From Onthophagus taurus (lineage: Eukaryota > Arthropoda > Insecta > Coleoptera > Scarabaeidae), in NCBI RefSeq assembly GCF_036711975.1, contig NC_091970.1, forward strand, positions 2,673,501 to 2,737,500: a stretch of 64,000 bases of DNA, in the 5' to 3' direction. The notes under the pieces were generated by a model, which worked only from the letters and a program-made list of their open reading frames with translations, searched no databases and was not told where the DNA came from. Each line of letters opens with the position of its first letter. Positions within the stretch are counted from its first letter, which is position 1. A program made the position numbers and the translations under genes. Shown piece after piece: positions 40,890 through 53,300 of the stretch.

Positions 40890-42240
40890 TTAAGCCGAGG
40901 TCGCTTGCGGCCGAGGCACTACAATTAATACTGTATTAACACAAGGCTACTCTCAAATGTACTCTCTCGGCCGTAAACGACTTGAATACACGATGTCAGC
41001 TTATTAAGCCGAGGTCGCTTGCGGCCGAGGCAGTACAATGAATACCTTATAAACAAGGTTTGTAGAACATAAGGTTACCTCATTCCCTATGCCTCTGTAG
41101 TATCGATTATTACCCCGCAAATTGACGTCACTGGTTCGATACAGTCAGAATAAAAGATAGCCTATACGTGCCTATACTGTGGTACAGTCTTGGGTACAGT
41201 CTATATAAAATATTTAAACCTCGCATCGTGTTGTGTTGTTCATAGAACCAGCTACGTCACTGACCCACCTTGCCTCTCAGAGGAGGAGAATCGGTATTGG
41301 GTAACCTTATGTTCTATAGACCTTGCCTTATAAACACAAGGCTGCTGTCAAACAATGTACAGCCTCGGCTGCAAGCGTCCTCGGCTTAATCGCTGAAATA
41401 CACGATGATAGGGTATTAAGTCGAGGTCGCTTGCGGCCGAGGCACTACAATTAATACTATATTAACACAAGGCTAGTCTCAAATAATGTACTCTCGGCCG
41501 TAAACGACTCGAATACACGATGTCAGTTTATTAAGCCGAGGTCGCTTGCGGCCGAGGCAGTATAATTAATACGATATAAACACAAGGCTACTGCCAAACC
41601 ATGTCCTCGGCTTAATTGCTGTAATACACGATGTTAGGGTATTAAGCCGAGGTCGCTTGCGGCCGAGGCACTATAATTAATACTATATTAACACAAGGCT
41701 AGTCTCAAATAATGTACTCTCGGCCGTAAACGACTCGAATACACGATGTCAGTTTATTAAGCCGAGGTCGCTTGCGGCCGAGGCAGTACAATTAATACCA
41801 TATAACGATGTATCGTTTTGGGCGCCAGCGGCTTGGGTTTAACACTCAAATAAACGATGTCAGTATATTAAGCCGAGGTCGCTTGCGGGCGAGGCGATTC
41901 AATTAATACCATGTCCAACACAAGGCTGTTGTCAAACAATGTATTGCCTCGGCTTGATATCCTGAAATATGCGATGTCGGCGTATTAAGTCGAGGTCGCT
42001 TGTGGCCGCGATACTACAATTAATATTATATTAACACAAGGTTACTCTCAAACAACGTACTCCCTCTGCCGTAAACATCCACGGCTTCATACACTTGAAT
42101 ACACGATGTTAGTGTATTAAGCCGAGGTTGCTTGGGGCCCAGACGCTATAATTAATATCATATCAACACAAGGTTGCTGTCAAACTATGTACTGCCTCGG
42201 CTTAATGCATTAAAATACACAACGTTACTGTGATGAAGCT
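40890..42240. repeat. CCGAGG array 2
   Basis: About ten units of roughly 110 bp carry AAGCCGAGGTCGCTTGCGGC, then CACTACAATTAATACTATAT, then AACACAAGGCTACTCTCAAA, then ACACGATGTCAGTTTATTAA. Copies start near 40892, 41008, 41424, 41537, 41647, 41760, 41871, 41985 and 42118, with inverse partial copies between. The core word is that of the 9.8-11.2 kb array. A MITE is inserted at 41054-41325. Confidence 0.92.
41054..41325. mobile_element. 272-bp MITE with 9-bp target-site duplication, Mutator-like
   Basis: The left end CAAGGTTTGTAGAACATAAG and the right end (reverse complement CAAGGTCTATAGAACATAAG) form inverted repeats of at least 26 bp. The flanks carry a perfect 9-bp direct repeat, CCTTATAAA, at 41045-41053 and 41326-41334. 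It interrupts a unit of CCGAGG array 2, whose sequence resumes on the other side. A 9-bp duplication fits Mutator-like transposons. It encodes nothing. Confidence 0.85.
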
Positions 42241-42364
42241 TCCCTCTTCTTTTTCATGTTATTATTATTACATGTGGAAACGGCCCATCTCCGACCCGTA
42301 ATAATATTACATAGATTTTGAGTATAAATGCTAAAATAAATTTATTTCAACAATAAATGTAATA

Positions 42365-42914
42365 CAGGTGATTCTCAACCTATACGCATAAACTGAGGGA
42401 TTTACTACTCATGACAAATAATGACTAATAGGCGAAAAAATTAGTAGTAAATGATTTTCTGTTTCATAGATATCCGTGATATTTACTTTCAAATCAAGAT
42501 AACATAGAACATTTTAAAATAACATCACAGCAAGTGTTCGAAATTATTTCCCATATTTTCTATCAATTAGGCTCCCCGAATCCACGATCCCATACTAGCG
42601 CGGCCACCCTGGTTTAGGCCTGGTTTAGGTGTTGGTGGATTGTCTGGGCAGCAGCTTGTATCTGATTTTGCAAAATTTGCGGAGTATTAACTTTTGTGGC
42701 GTACACTAGCTTTTTAAGTGACCCGAAAGGTATACATCAAGACGTATCCATCATCCAGGAACATATTAGATAATATATAGATAGATATCGTCGATTATAT
42801 CGGATATCTAGGAAACTAAAAAATTTTTTCTACAATTTTTTTCATCTTTTATTTGTCCTGAGGAATTGAGTAATAAATGCCTCAGTTTATGCGTATAGGT
42901 AGAGAATCATCCTG
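42365..42914. mobile_element. MITE of about 550 bp, TA-flanked
   Basis: The left end CAGGTGATTCTCAACCTATA and the right end (reverse complement CAGGATGATTCTCTACCTAT) form inverted repeats of about 38 bp that continue through ACGCATAAACTGAGG. TA flanks both ends. There is no coding region inside. Confidence 0.82.
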
Positions 42915-43323
42915 TATTTACGATAAAACTTATAAAAGCGACAACAGACAGTTGACTGAGCGTTTCATGTGGTATGTCATAATGGTTCGCTAATAACATC
43001 GCTTTTTATCACTGAAGAACAAAAAGATTTACGAGTCCTTTTAAATTCTATCATTCTTAGTTTTGACAAAGTTTAAAGAGTAAGTTTACTCTGTAATCTT
43101 TGGTTTTGATGTAGTTTTTTTTTCAAAAAATAATTTTGAATATGCAACTAAATATACATGAATAAGTTGTGCCATCTGTGATTGAGTGTTGATAACTAAA
43201 AAAGTCGTTAGTGATTTGCGACTATGTTCATTGCGATCGGAACGCTCTGTTAAAATTTTGTAGCTTAGACACCTTTAAATATAGGAGTAAACTAAACTAA
43301 AAAGCGGAGGAAAAAAAATAAAC
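42915..43323. promoter_or_regulatory. Reps upstream region and 5' UTR
   Basis: Non-coding DNA before the Reps start codon. The MITE at 42365-42914 ends about 400 bp upstream of the ATG, so part of the promoter may border it. No TATA box is evident. Confidence 0.4.
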
Positions 43324-45355
43324 ATGGACGATTTGCATCTAACAGACGTATTGCTGGGTTACTTTGTGAATTGCTTCAATCGTTTGGATGTGGAAAAGTC
43401 CGGAAAAGTCTCGATCAATAAGACGATTGAGTTGCTAAATTCGGGCAGCGTTAGCGACGATGTCGTCTCGCAAGTAAGTTCCATAAACAACCGCTAAAAA
43501 CTAAGCCGATTTCAAGAACATATTGATATGTATGTATTTTAACGAGAATATTTAACGAAATTAATTTTTATATTCATTTATTTTTCAGATCTCCGATATT
43601 TTAGCGTTAAATCACAACTCGAGTTATTTAACCAAAAAGCAATTTTTCTCAGTGCTAAAACTAGTAGCGGCTAGTCAAATAAACATGACATTAAACTCAG
43701 ACATTCTAACCTCAAACTTGGATTTACCACCGCCGAGATTCTCAACGTCGGAGTCATCAAGTCCCATACCCGATTTAATTGAGCTGCAACAACCAGCTGA
43801 CGGAAGTACCGACTCAGAAATTGATTCAGAAACGTTAAGTTTTGGGCGAAATGGGTCGCCAGGAGCTTCGAGCGCAGCCTCTGATAGTCCAACACCCACA
43901 AATAGCGTCCAAGATAGGAGTTGGTTGGTTTTTGGGGTTATGTCTGATGAGCAAAGACAATTATTGGGTACTGAAGAAGAATCCTCAGATAGACACAGTA
44001 GTGAAGAAGATACAGAAGTTTCAAATGAAGTTTGGACAATAACCCCAGAACAAAAAGAATACTACAAAACCCAATTTTTAGGGTTGCAGTCGGATCTAAA
44101 CGCTTTAATTCCTGGAAACGTGGCGAGAAATTTCTTTGAGAAATCGCGACTCCCTGTACATGAATTAAGAAAAATTTGGCAGTTAGCGGACGTCACGAAA
44201 GATGGCGCTTTAAGTTTGCAAGAATTTAACACTGCCATGCATTTAGTTGTTTTAAGAAGGAATCATATTGAACTCCCTGATGTTCTACCAGTACAATTAA
44301 TCCCTGGGAATGAAACCCCTTTATCTGTAACACCAGAAACTGAACCAATTTTATCCCCACAAACTAAAGACACTGCAAGGGAGTGGACTAAATTCGTGGA
44401 CTCCCCAACGAGTTCTGTGTCAAGCCCAGGGCCTAAGCCAGTTAATTTCGACTTTCAAAGAGGCGCTGTTGAGAAAGATCCTAAAATTTTGCATCCAGTT
44501 GCGTTGAGGTTAACACCTGAGGGGCAATTTCAAATGAACGAAGAAAACGCTGAGGGGAATTCCCCTAAAAAATTTTTAGAAATACAGAATAACTCAAACG
44601 TTGCTAATAGTGTTGCTAATAATGTTATGAATAATGTTATGAATAACGTCATTCAGCGCCCACAACCTAAAAAAATTAATATCCCAATTGTTGGCGCAAT
44701 CCCCCCTCCCCCCATAACAAATCAACCCCACCAAGAAGAAGGCCCCGTTTCTTTACCCGCGTTTCCTCCCCCAAAAAAAGAAAAACCCCCACCACCACCC
44801 CCACGTCCGTTTAAATCCCACGGTCGTAGTTCTTCATTAGATCTAAATAAATTAAACAAAAACTTAGCACCCCCTTCAGTCCCACCGCGAATCAGTCCAA
44901 ACATCCAATCGAAAAAATTAATTAATCAAAAATCGGAAGGCGACTCGACTAATTTACCAACGGAACATTTTGCGAATTTCGATGATTTTGAAAAGTACGA
45001 GAATGTCCAAGAAGAAGGTATTTTTCCCGGGGATCAATACGAAGCGGAACGAAAAAAACTTTTCGCCCAATTCTCCGTACCAGAAACAAGTACAACGACG
45101 AATTCGAGTAATTTAGATATCCCCGATCAGCCTCCGCGGAAACACGGCGCTTTCGAAATCTATCGGAAACCCACCCCCAAAAATGAATCTCCGAGCGATG
45201 AGGAGAAACAAAAATTTGAGTTGTTTAAAAAGTTACAAGAACAAAATACGGTTTTGTTACGTTTGTGCCAAGAGTTGAGTCAAGAGTTGGCCGATGTTCG
45301 CGAAGAAAAATTGGCGCTAAAAGTGAGATTAGAAAAACAATTAAACGGCGGATAA
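43324..45355 (+). CDS. Reps: Reps (RalBP1-associated EPS15-homology protein)
   Basis: Adaptor linking Ral GTPase effector RalBP1 to clathrin-mediated endocytosis; cytosol and plasma membrane. Exons 43324-43473 and 43589-45355 join in phase 0 to 638 residues. A diverged N-terminal EH-like domain spans about 1-95. The canonical EH domain is about 200-290, with VARNFFEKSRLP, LRKIWQLADVTKDGALSLQEF (EF-hand loop) and FNTAMHL. A proline-rich tract (about 425-450) could bind SH3 domains. The C-terminal 45 residues form a coiled coil (FKKLQEQNTVLLRLCQEL), as in vertebrate REPS1/2, where this end binds RalBP1. The middle is serine- and acid-rich. The start ATG lies in a good context, after AAATAAAC. 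Confidence 0.95.
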
Positions 45356-46150
45356 CAGACGGATTAATTAATTGATATTTTTCGATATAAATATATATAG
45401 GATAAAAAGCAAGGTTTTTTTTGTAAATATAAAATTGAGATTAGAAATCGTGATACTATTGAAATTTATCGAAATTCTATCGTGTTTTCAATTAATTCTT
45501 TTTTGATCGTTAAAAATGTGGTTGTTAAAATAATTATGTAGCGAGAAAAAAATTATTTTCTTTATTGTTTAATTAATTATTTCTTTATTAATTCTTGAAT
45601 TCGATCTATGTAATTATTTTGTGATTATTTTTGCATAGATATATTTATTGTAATAGCTGAGACTGTATTTTCAAAAAAAAAAAAGGTACAGAAATAATTA
45701 AATTTAAAAATGTAAGTACAATTTTTGTGTTTTAAACAACCCTGAGAATTATATTGCTAGCTTTACACTAGAACTAACACAAGACCTAGAATTATTCAGA
45801 AAGGAGGAAGACTAAAAAGAGACTCTAAAGGCAAGAAAGAGACTGAACATAGACTAATAATACAAAAAAGAGGTTGTGCAGAATGAACTAAGATTGGAAA
45901 GAAGTTATAAGTGCAAGAAACATGCTGTACAAAGATCAAAAAACTGAAGAAAAACTGGTAATTGCAAAAACAGGTTGAGCAGAAACTAGAAAAAGCCGAA
46001 AAAAGCTACTAATAGGGAAAAAAAGTTGAACAAATCCTGGAATAATAAAGTTTATTATTAGTAAACTGAAAAATGGAAATAAATAATAATAATAAATAAA
46101 TTTGTTGCCATAATAAGAAACAAAAAATACAAATTAAAGAAAATGTATAC
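45356..46150. other. Reps 3' UTR and a repeat-bearing intergenic stretch
   Basis: About 45356-45720 is probably Reps 3' UTR. At 45780-45935 lies a block (GAGACTGAACATAGACTAAT, then AGGTTGTGCAGAATGAACTA, then TAAGATTGGAAAGAAG) repeated at 49020-49150, on the far side of the next LINE. No gene is seen. Confidence 0.5.
45780..45935 (+). repeat. Direct repeat flanking the LINE at 46-49 kb (left copy)
   Basis: About 110-150 bp similar to 49020-49150, with shared AAAGGAGGAAGAC and GTGCAGAATGAA blocks. It is too long and diverged to be a target-site duplication. Confidence 0.8.
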
Positions 46151-48965
46151 ATTTAACTTAATACATAAATACGGGCAAAAGGGTCGATTTATCGCGTAAG
46201 CGATATCTTCCAAACAACCCAATCAATCAGCAGTATACTAAGTTATATAGAAAAACAATAAATGAACGGCAAGCCGCTATGCTAAACTTATGGTCACCAA
46301 AAACGGTGCATAATGATAGTTGCTGGAATAAAAGAAGAAGAGAAGAGAAGAAAAGTAGAAGAAGAGAAGAAAAGGGAGAAGAAAAAGTTTTCAGGAAGAT
46401 ACTTGGAGAGCCAATAAATGACGTTTTAGGTGGTTTTTAAATGTTACAAGGTGAGGAATATTACGGATCTCAGTAGGCAGACTATTCCAAAGGGTTACTG
46501 CCTGCACAGCAAACGATTTATGGTAAATCTCGGTACTATGGGTCGGGAATATAAGCACAGAATCTAACTGAGATCTAGTAGGTAAACCATGCGACGACAA
46601 GCGTTGAAATATACAATACAAATTCCTTTGGGGTTTGATTGTGAAGAACAGTATATAACATAGTTAATATACGAAACGATCTACGGTTCTGACAGATTAA
46701 TATCTGCAAATAATTACGGTATGGGGTTATGTGTTGAGATCTCTCGAGATCAAAGATATACCGTATGCAGTTGTTTTGAAGTCTTTGCAGTTTGTTTCGT
46801 AGTGTTACCGAAAGATCAGGATATGCCGTGTCAGCATAATCAATATGGGGGAAAATCAGGGAAAAACAAAGATTACGACGGATCATGGGAGGAAGGAAGC
46901 AACGGAGACTTTTCAGTGAGTGGAAACAATGATAGACCTTTCTGCAGACGGATTGAATTTGAGGTTTCCAGGACATTGTAGAATCCGTAACCACCCCAAG
47001 GTTTCTAACCGTGTCTGACAGCTGAATAATGTCTCCGTCAAGCATTAAGTGAATGGATGAAAAATTATTCAGCTTTGCCAGTAAAGGTCGACTGCCAAAT
47101 GCAATTGCTTGAGTTTTAGCAGTATTTAATTTAAGGCCATAACGTTTGGACCAATCTAAAATATTGGAAAGGTCATGATTAAGACGTGCAATTGCTTCCG
47201 GAAAATCATCAATAGTTGTCGTAGTATAAATTTGGAGGTCATCAGCATACACATGATAATTACAAGAAATACATTGGGTGACGGCATTAATAAAAATCGA
47301 AAAGAGCAACGGACCCAACACACTACCCTGGGGTACACCACATTTAATATCACAAGCAGATGAGAGCGCAGAATCAGCACGCACACACAAGGAACGACAG
47401 GAAAAGTAAGATTGAAACCAAGATAAACATGAAGAGGTAAAGAACTCCCGGGAATAACAAAAGATCGTGATCAACCGAATCGAACGCCTTGCCAAAATCA
47501 AGTAATACAAGGAGGGTAACACAACGTTTGTCGCAAGCATACCTAATATCATCTGTAATCTTAATAAGCGCTGTTGTCGTGCTATGACCCTTACGAAAAC
47601 CCAATTGAAAGTCGTTGTGCAAGTTAAATTCTTGTAAATACTCTTGAACTTGTAGATAAACAAGGCGCTCGAGAGCTTTAGATAGAACAGATAAAATGGA
47701 GATAGGGCGAAAATCATTTAAACTTGAGGGACTCTTGGATTTAGGTATAGGGACAACATGAGCAACCTTCCAGATTGAAGGGAATGAGGATCGTTCAATG
47801 GAGAAGTTAAAAATGTGGGTAATAGGAGTAAGAACAAGAAGTTTGAGACCAACTCCATCAGCTCCCACACTCGTAGACCTCGAGTGATTCAAGGCATCGC
47901 GGACTTCTGTGACCAGGACAAAGGAGAAAGAGGAGGATTTAGATGAGGCAAGAATTTCAGAAATAGTTGTCATCCTAGTCCCACCACTAATGAGCAGAGG
48001 TGGGTCAGCAAAAAACCTCGCCAATGAATCCACATCACAAGCAGCCCGAACAGAGGGAGACTCAACCGCCCCTAAGGAACGCATCAACCTCCAAAACGTC
48101 CTCGGATTAGCATTGGATAGTCTCCGGTAGAAATACAATTTTTTGGCATTTCTACATTGGTGATTGCAACGGTTACGCAAGATCCTATAGTTTTCACGAT
48201 TAATAGTATTTGGAATACGTTTAAATAATAGCTTTGCACGATTACGCTCCCTCATCAGTGATCTTATCTCATCACTTAACCAGGGTGCGGGCGGATGTCT
48301 CACCCTACGTCGTCTGAGTGGGGCATGCTTGTCATAGAGATTGATAAGTTTAGAGTTGAAGTAGTCAACCTTGCCATCAATATCGGCCATTCGATAAAGC
48401 GCGAGATCGATCCTCTGCGCATCAGACAACAGCAAATCGTTATCAATACGACCCAGATCGCGAACGGAAATAACGCGTTGCGAGAAAATATGTTGTCGTA
48501 TCTGCACTGCACAGTAAATTAGGTCGTGATTGGAAAATTGAGGAGCAGGGAGCTGACCATGCATAAGTATGCTGCTCGGACGAGTCGTAATAGTAAGATC
48601 CAGAAGCGAATGCGAAGTTGGAAGATGATGAGTTGGTTGTGAGGGCAGGATGGTCAAATTTAATGAGGAAGCAATGAAGCGAAGTTTGTCACTCCGTAAG
48701 TCATTTTTTAGCAAACAAGTATTGAAATCTCCCATCAGAAGAATAGTGTTATAATTAAAAGAGTGCCTCTCAAGGGTTTCCTCCAATTGATCAAAATAGT
48801 TAACAAGAGGAGGACAGTAAAAAACGCCAAGTAATAACTTGTTGTAGGAACTTTTCAGTTCCACAAGCATAAATTCAGCCCCCTCAAATCATTGAAGTGG
48901 ACAGAAATACTTTGCACATTAATATGACACACGGAGATAAAGTTTGTTAATCCGTTAAACAAACT
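46150..48965 (-). mobile_element. Jockey-like LINE, endonuclease and reverse transcriptase, broken
   Basis: Minus strand. The first part shows an endonuclease start, VCHINVQSISVHFNDL, at about 48940-48890. A frame change and apparent loss of some 80 residues follow before YNKLLLGVFYCPP and MGDFNTCL (48870-48680). The reverse transcriptase runs through FRPISILSVLSKALERL, GFRKGHSTTTALIKITDD, LLVLLDFGKAFDSVDHD, CGVPQGSVLGPLLF and YHVYADDLQIY (about 47740-47210), then the C-terminal thumb to 46391. A frame shift falls near 47465 and another near 46610. ORF1 is absent, so the copy is 5'-truncated. The tail is GA-rich near 46320-46390. Confidence 0.9.
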
Positions 48966-49019
48966 AAATAGAGAAGAGAGAAACTAAAAGAGACTGAACC
49001 TAGTCTGGAAAGATAGGAG

Positions 49020-49150
49020 AGACTAGGCCGAAAGGAGGAAGACGAAAAAGAGACTGAACATAAACTAATAATACAAAAATGAGATTGTGCAGAATGAATT
49101 AAGATTGGAAAGAAGATATAAGTGCAAAAAATATGCCGTCAAAAACAAAA
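49020..49150 (+). repeat. Direct repeat flanking the LINE (right copy)
   Basis: Matches 45780-45935, including GAGACTGAACATAAACTAAT, GTGCAGAATGAATTAAGATT and GGAAAGAAG, then diverges. Confidence 0.8.
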
Positions 49151-50315
49151 AAGTTTGCAGGAATTAAAAAATATATCAGAAAACTTTTAAATATCGCTAC
49201 AAAGTGTTTTGTATTGCCAGAAATCTGTTGAAATTGATTTTTTATCAGTTTTCTGATCATAAAATATGTTCCAAATGATATATCTATCTATATTTTTCTT
49301 AATTCGTTCACACTAACACAAACTTAGCAACATATATTGCACTGCCTTGGTTGTAAGTAACCTCGGCTGAGTTAATAACAAAGAATACATACACACCAAT
49401 ACGAAGTTAGGCAACACATATTGCACTGCCTCGGCTTAATTACTCAAAGACATGGATTTGACTCAAAATGCAATATACAAAAATATATTACCATATCTAC
49501 TATATAGTTACCTATAGTAGGAAACATTCTAGTTCTAAGTCTGGTGTTGGTTTTAATGATACTACTAGTGCAATACTAGAACTAACACAAGATCTAGAAG
49601 TGCAATTTTTTTATTATGTTTTATTCCTAAGATGTTGAAAATGATCTAAGAAAAACACAATGACCACACACAATTCAAATTTGGCAGAAGCTAAAACAAT
49701 TACACGACTGCAAACATAACTCAAAATTCGCAATTTTAATTTTTGAAAATTTTTTGCTTCTAAAATATGTGAAATATCGTTTGTAACACGACTAATACAC
49801 ACATTTCAATTTTGGCAATAACAAAAATATTTTATCCGTTACATTCGAAGTTCGTTGTAACGAAATTTTACTGTATTATGAGAATTAACCTTAATAAAAT
49901 TGATTTTAGATCAGAAAAGAATGCACAACAATCATAGTTGCCCAATGCGTATAAAATTATTGTTTTTCAACATGGGATTAATGCGCTTAAATGGAGTTTA
50001 TTACAATTTGGTTATAAAACGACGAAGATGAATTGAACCGAATTGATCGTTTCGGACCAAAAAAAATTGAAGAAGATAATATCTCTGGTGTCTAGTGTTA
50101 GTTCTAGTTTTAGACTAGCACTATATATTGTATTAGGCTGCATTGTGGTTGGAGTGGTTTGAGGTTGAGATGAATTCCTTTCAATTACAGCGGTTTAAAT
50201 ATGTATTTTGGGTCTTAAATATATTGGATGAGTTGGGATTGTGTTGGCTTACTTTGGGTTGGGTTCGGTATGATTATTATAGGTTTGGTTGGATCGCTGT
50301 GTCAGAATGAGGAGA
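49151..50315. other. Intergenic with scattered repeat modules
   Basis: Holds two CACTGCCTCGGCTTAATT-type fragments (49330-49445) and CTAGAACTAACAC modules (about 49520-49600 and 50095-50125). No gene is seen. Tri-nucleotide-like TTGGGTTGG words occur near 50240-50300. Confidence 0.5.
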
Positions 50316-50319
50316 GTGC

Positions 50320-53300
50320 TATTTATTTATTTATTTATTATTGGGACACAAACAGGGAGGATATCCCCAGTGAAGCATCCTCATAAAAACAAAGCACTTA
50401 ACTACATACCAAGCAAAAAAAACGAGAAAAAAAAAATAACAATAATTATAACATAAGTATGAAAATAATAATAACAGCATTGATAGTTGCTAATTAAAAA
50501 AAAAGCGAAAAATATTATATAATTGTACTACAATACAGAAGTTAACAACTAAACTGACAGAAGATCAGGTGCGTCCAGCAAGCCATTGACCAGTTTGAAA
50601 AGAAAAATTAAGTCTGAGACTAGCCGACGCTGCCGCAGGGATAATAAGTTAAAAACCACACAGCGTCTATCGTAATCGCAATAGGGAAGATGATATTTGT
50701 AAGCCAGATAGCGTACAAAGCGTCGTTGAACCGCTTCGATGCGATCACGATAGACCGCGTACGTAGGATTCCACACTATGGAACCATAGGATAATACGCT
50801 ATTAACAAATGCCATATAAAGGGATTTAATGCTTGTAAAATTGGTAAACTGTCTACTTATTCTGATAACAAACCCTAGGTTACGCAGGGCTTTCGCCACC
50901 ATGACTTCGATGTGAAGGTGATATCTCAATTTGGCATCAAGTATAATGCCAAGATCCTTCACTCTGTCAGTAGAGATAATAGGTCTACCATTAAAGTTGT
51001 AATTAAAATTAATAGGATAGCGTTTCCATGTAAACGTTATTTTTTGGCATTTGTCATAGTTCAAATAAAGATTGTTAACGCGACAGTAATCATGTAGACG
51101 ATTAAGGTCCTCCTGGAGCCTTAGGCAGTCATGACTAGAGCTGACTCTAGTAAATAATTAAGTTTATTGCTACCATATCAGCAATACATTCTACAAACAA
51201 TTACATTTTAACAATACTACAATTACATATATCACATTACAATACAATACATTTTATTTCCTATCCTACCCCTCCCCATCTCCTCTCCGCATCTCCCTAC
51301 GCTGCCTTGTCGCCATCACCTCCCTCATCCATTCTCTTCCCTCTGCCCCCTCCCCCAGCACCTGCTTCCAGCCGATCACCTCCTCTCTTAGCTCGTCACA
51401 CTCCCTCAGTAGGTGCTCCAACGACTCCCACTCCCCCCCACATAGTCTACAACCCCTCTCATCCAATACCTATTCGCTCTCTCCTCATTGCCGCATCTGA
51501 ATCTTGCCACCATCCTCTTCCCCTCCTCATCCCCCTTCACCGACAGGTACTTCGGCAATCCCTCCGTTATTATTTCCTCGTACTTAGGGTTGTACCTGCT
51601 CTCCCTTATCTGCCCCCTTCTTTTTTGCCTCTGTACATCTCTATCCCTGCTCTCCAGCTCTTTCCACATCTCAATCCCTTCCCTCCTTCTATCATCTACC
51701 GCTTTCACTGAGTACCCCACCCTTCTGAAATATTCCTCCCTCCCTCGTTGCCCGTAACCCCCTTTCCCTGCCTTAATCTCTTTTCAGCACTCCCCCAAAA
51801 TTTTCCCTCTCCTCAAAACGTACCGCCCTTTTACCCGCCTCCACTCTTAACTTATCAACCTTCACCTCTTCTCTGACTATGTACTCCGGCGTCTCTTTTG
51901 CCAACCCCAAAACCCATCTCCAATACCTAGCCTGTACGCCTTCCAACAGCTCTTGCTCTTTCCACCCCCAAAGCTCCGCCCCGTACATCATAACACTTCT
52001 AATCAAGCACTCGAATATCATCTTCCTTTTTCCCATATCCCTTCCAAATAATCTCTCTCCCTACCCCCAGACCTGCCCCATCACCTTATTCGCCTTCTTT
52101 GCCATTGCCCCCACATGCGCGCCTTCCTTGTTGTCCTCTCTAAAGCTGTACCCCAAATATGTGTACTCCCTCACCTCCTCTATCTCCTTCCCTTCCCACC
52201 TCCAGTCTTCGCTCTTCCTTCTACCCCCTTTACAGAACTTCATAACCTTTGTCTTTCCTACATTCACCTCCAGAGCCTTCCCCCTAAAATAACTCTCCAA
52301 ACTCCGCATCATCGCCTTCATCTCCTTCGCCTCTCTCGCCACTACCACCAAATCGTCCGCGTAAGCCAGTGAATGCACCTTCCTCCTCCCTATAACCACA
52401 CCCCCATCTGCCCACCGGTCAATCTGTCTTCCATGTCTGCGGTATACAAGGCAAACAGAGCGGGACTGAGTGGACATCCCTGCCTCAAACCCCTCGTTGT
52501 CCAGAACCTATCCATCAACTCGTCCCCCACCTTTACTCTAGCTATCGTCTCTGCGTATATCTCCCTCACCCTGTTTATTGTCCCACCAGTAATCCCTCTC
52601 CTCCTCATCTCCTCCCATAACTTCCCTCTATTCACCTTATCAAACGCTGCCTTTAGATCTATGAATAGGGCGTAAAGCTTCCCTCCCTTCCCTTCCAGCT
52701 CTTTATCCACCAAGTGCTTCAATATGTACACGTTATCTATCGCGCCCCTTCCCTTTCTAAATCCTGCCTGTCCGTCCGGTAAGATCCCTTTCTCTTCCAT
52801 CTCTTCCTCCAACCTCTGCAGCAGCACCTTCGCATATATCTTGTACGCCGAGTCCATTAAACTAATTCCCCTATAACTTTCCACTACTCCCTTCACTCCC
52901 TTCTTGTATAAGGGGCTTATTATCGCCGTCCTCCATCCATTCGGAAACCCTTCCCCTTCCCAAACTTTGTTCAACGCTTCCAACAACTTTCCCCTCACTT
53001 CTCCCGTTGCCTCCAGCCATGCCTCATTCTGGACCCCGTCCTCCCCTGGAGCCTTCCCCCTCTTTAGTCCCCCCCCAACGCCGCCTCCATTTGTTCCCCG
53101 GCCATCTCCTCTCCTCTCCGCCCCCCTGTATCTACCTCCTCTACCCGCCTCTCCTCTTCCACCTTTACTCGACTCTAGTAAATATTTTATTATCATCCGC
53201 ATAGAGCAGGAATTTGGAAAATTTAAAGCAAGAAGAAATGTCGTTTATGTAAATTAGAAATAATGTGGGCCCAAGATGACTTCCCTGAGGCACACCAGAT

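Noticed and set aside
40890-42240. Regular direct repeats with variable spacers, CRISPR-like at first sight
   Set aside because: Host is a eukaryote, units degrade in the spacer-repeat boundary, repeats occur in both orientations, and no cas genes exist.
51307-53257. Several plus-strand proline/serine-rich frames
   Set aside because: Antisense of the G+C-rich nested LINE; its RT frames on the minus strand explain them.
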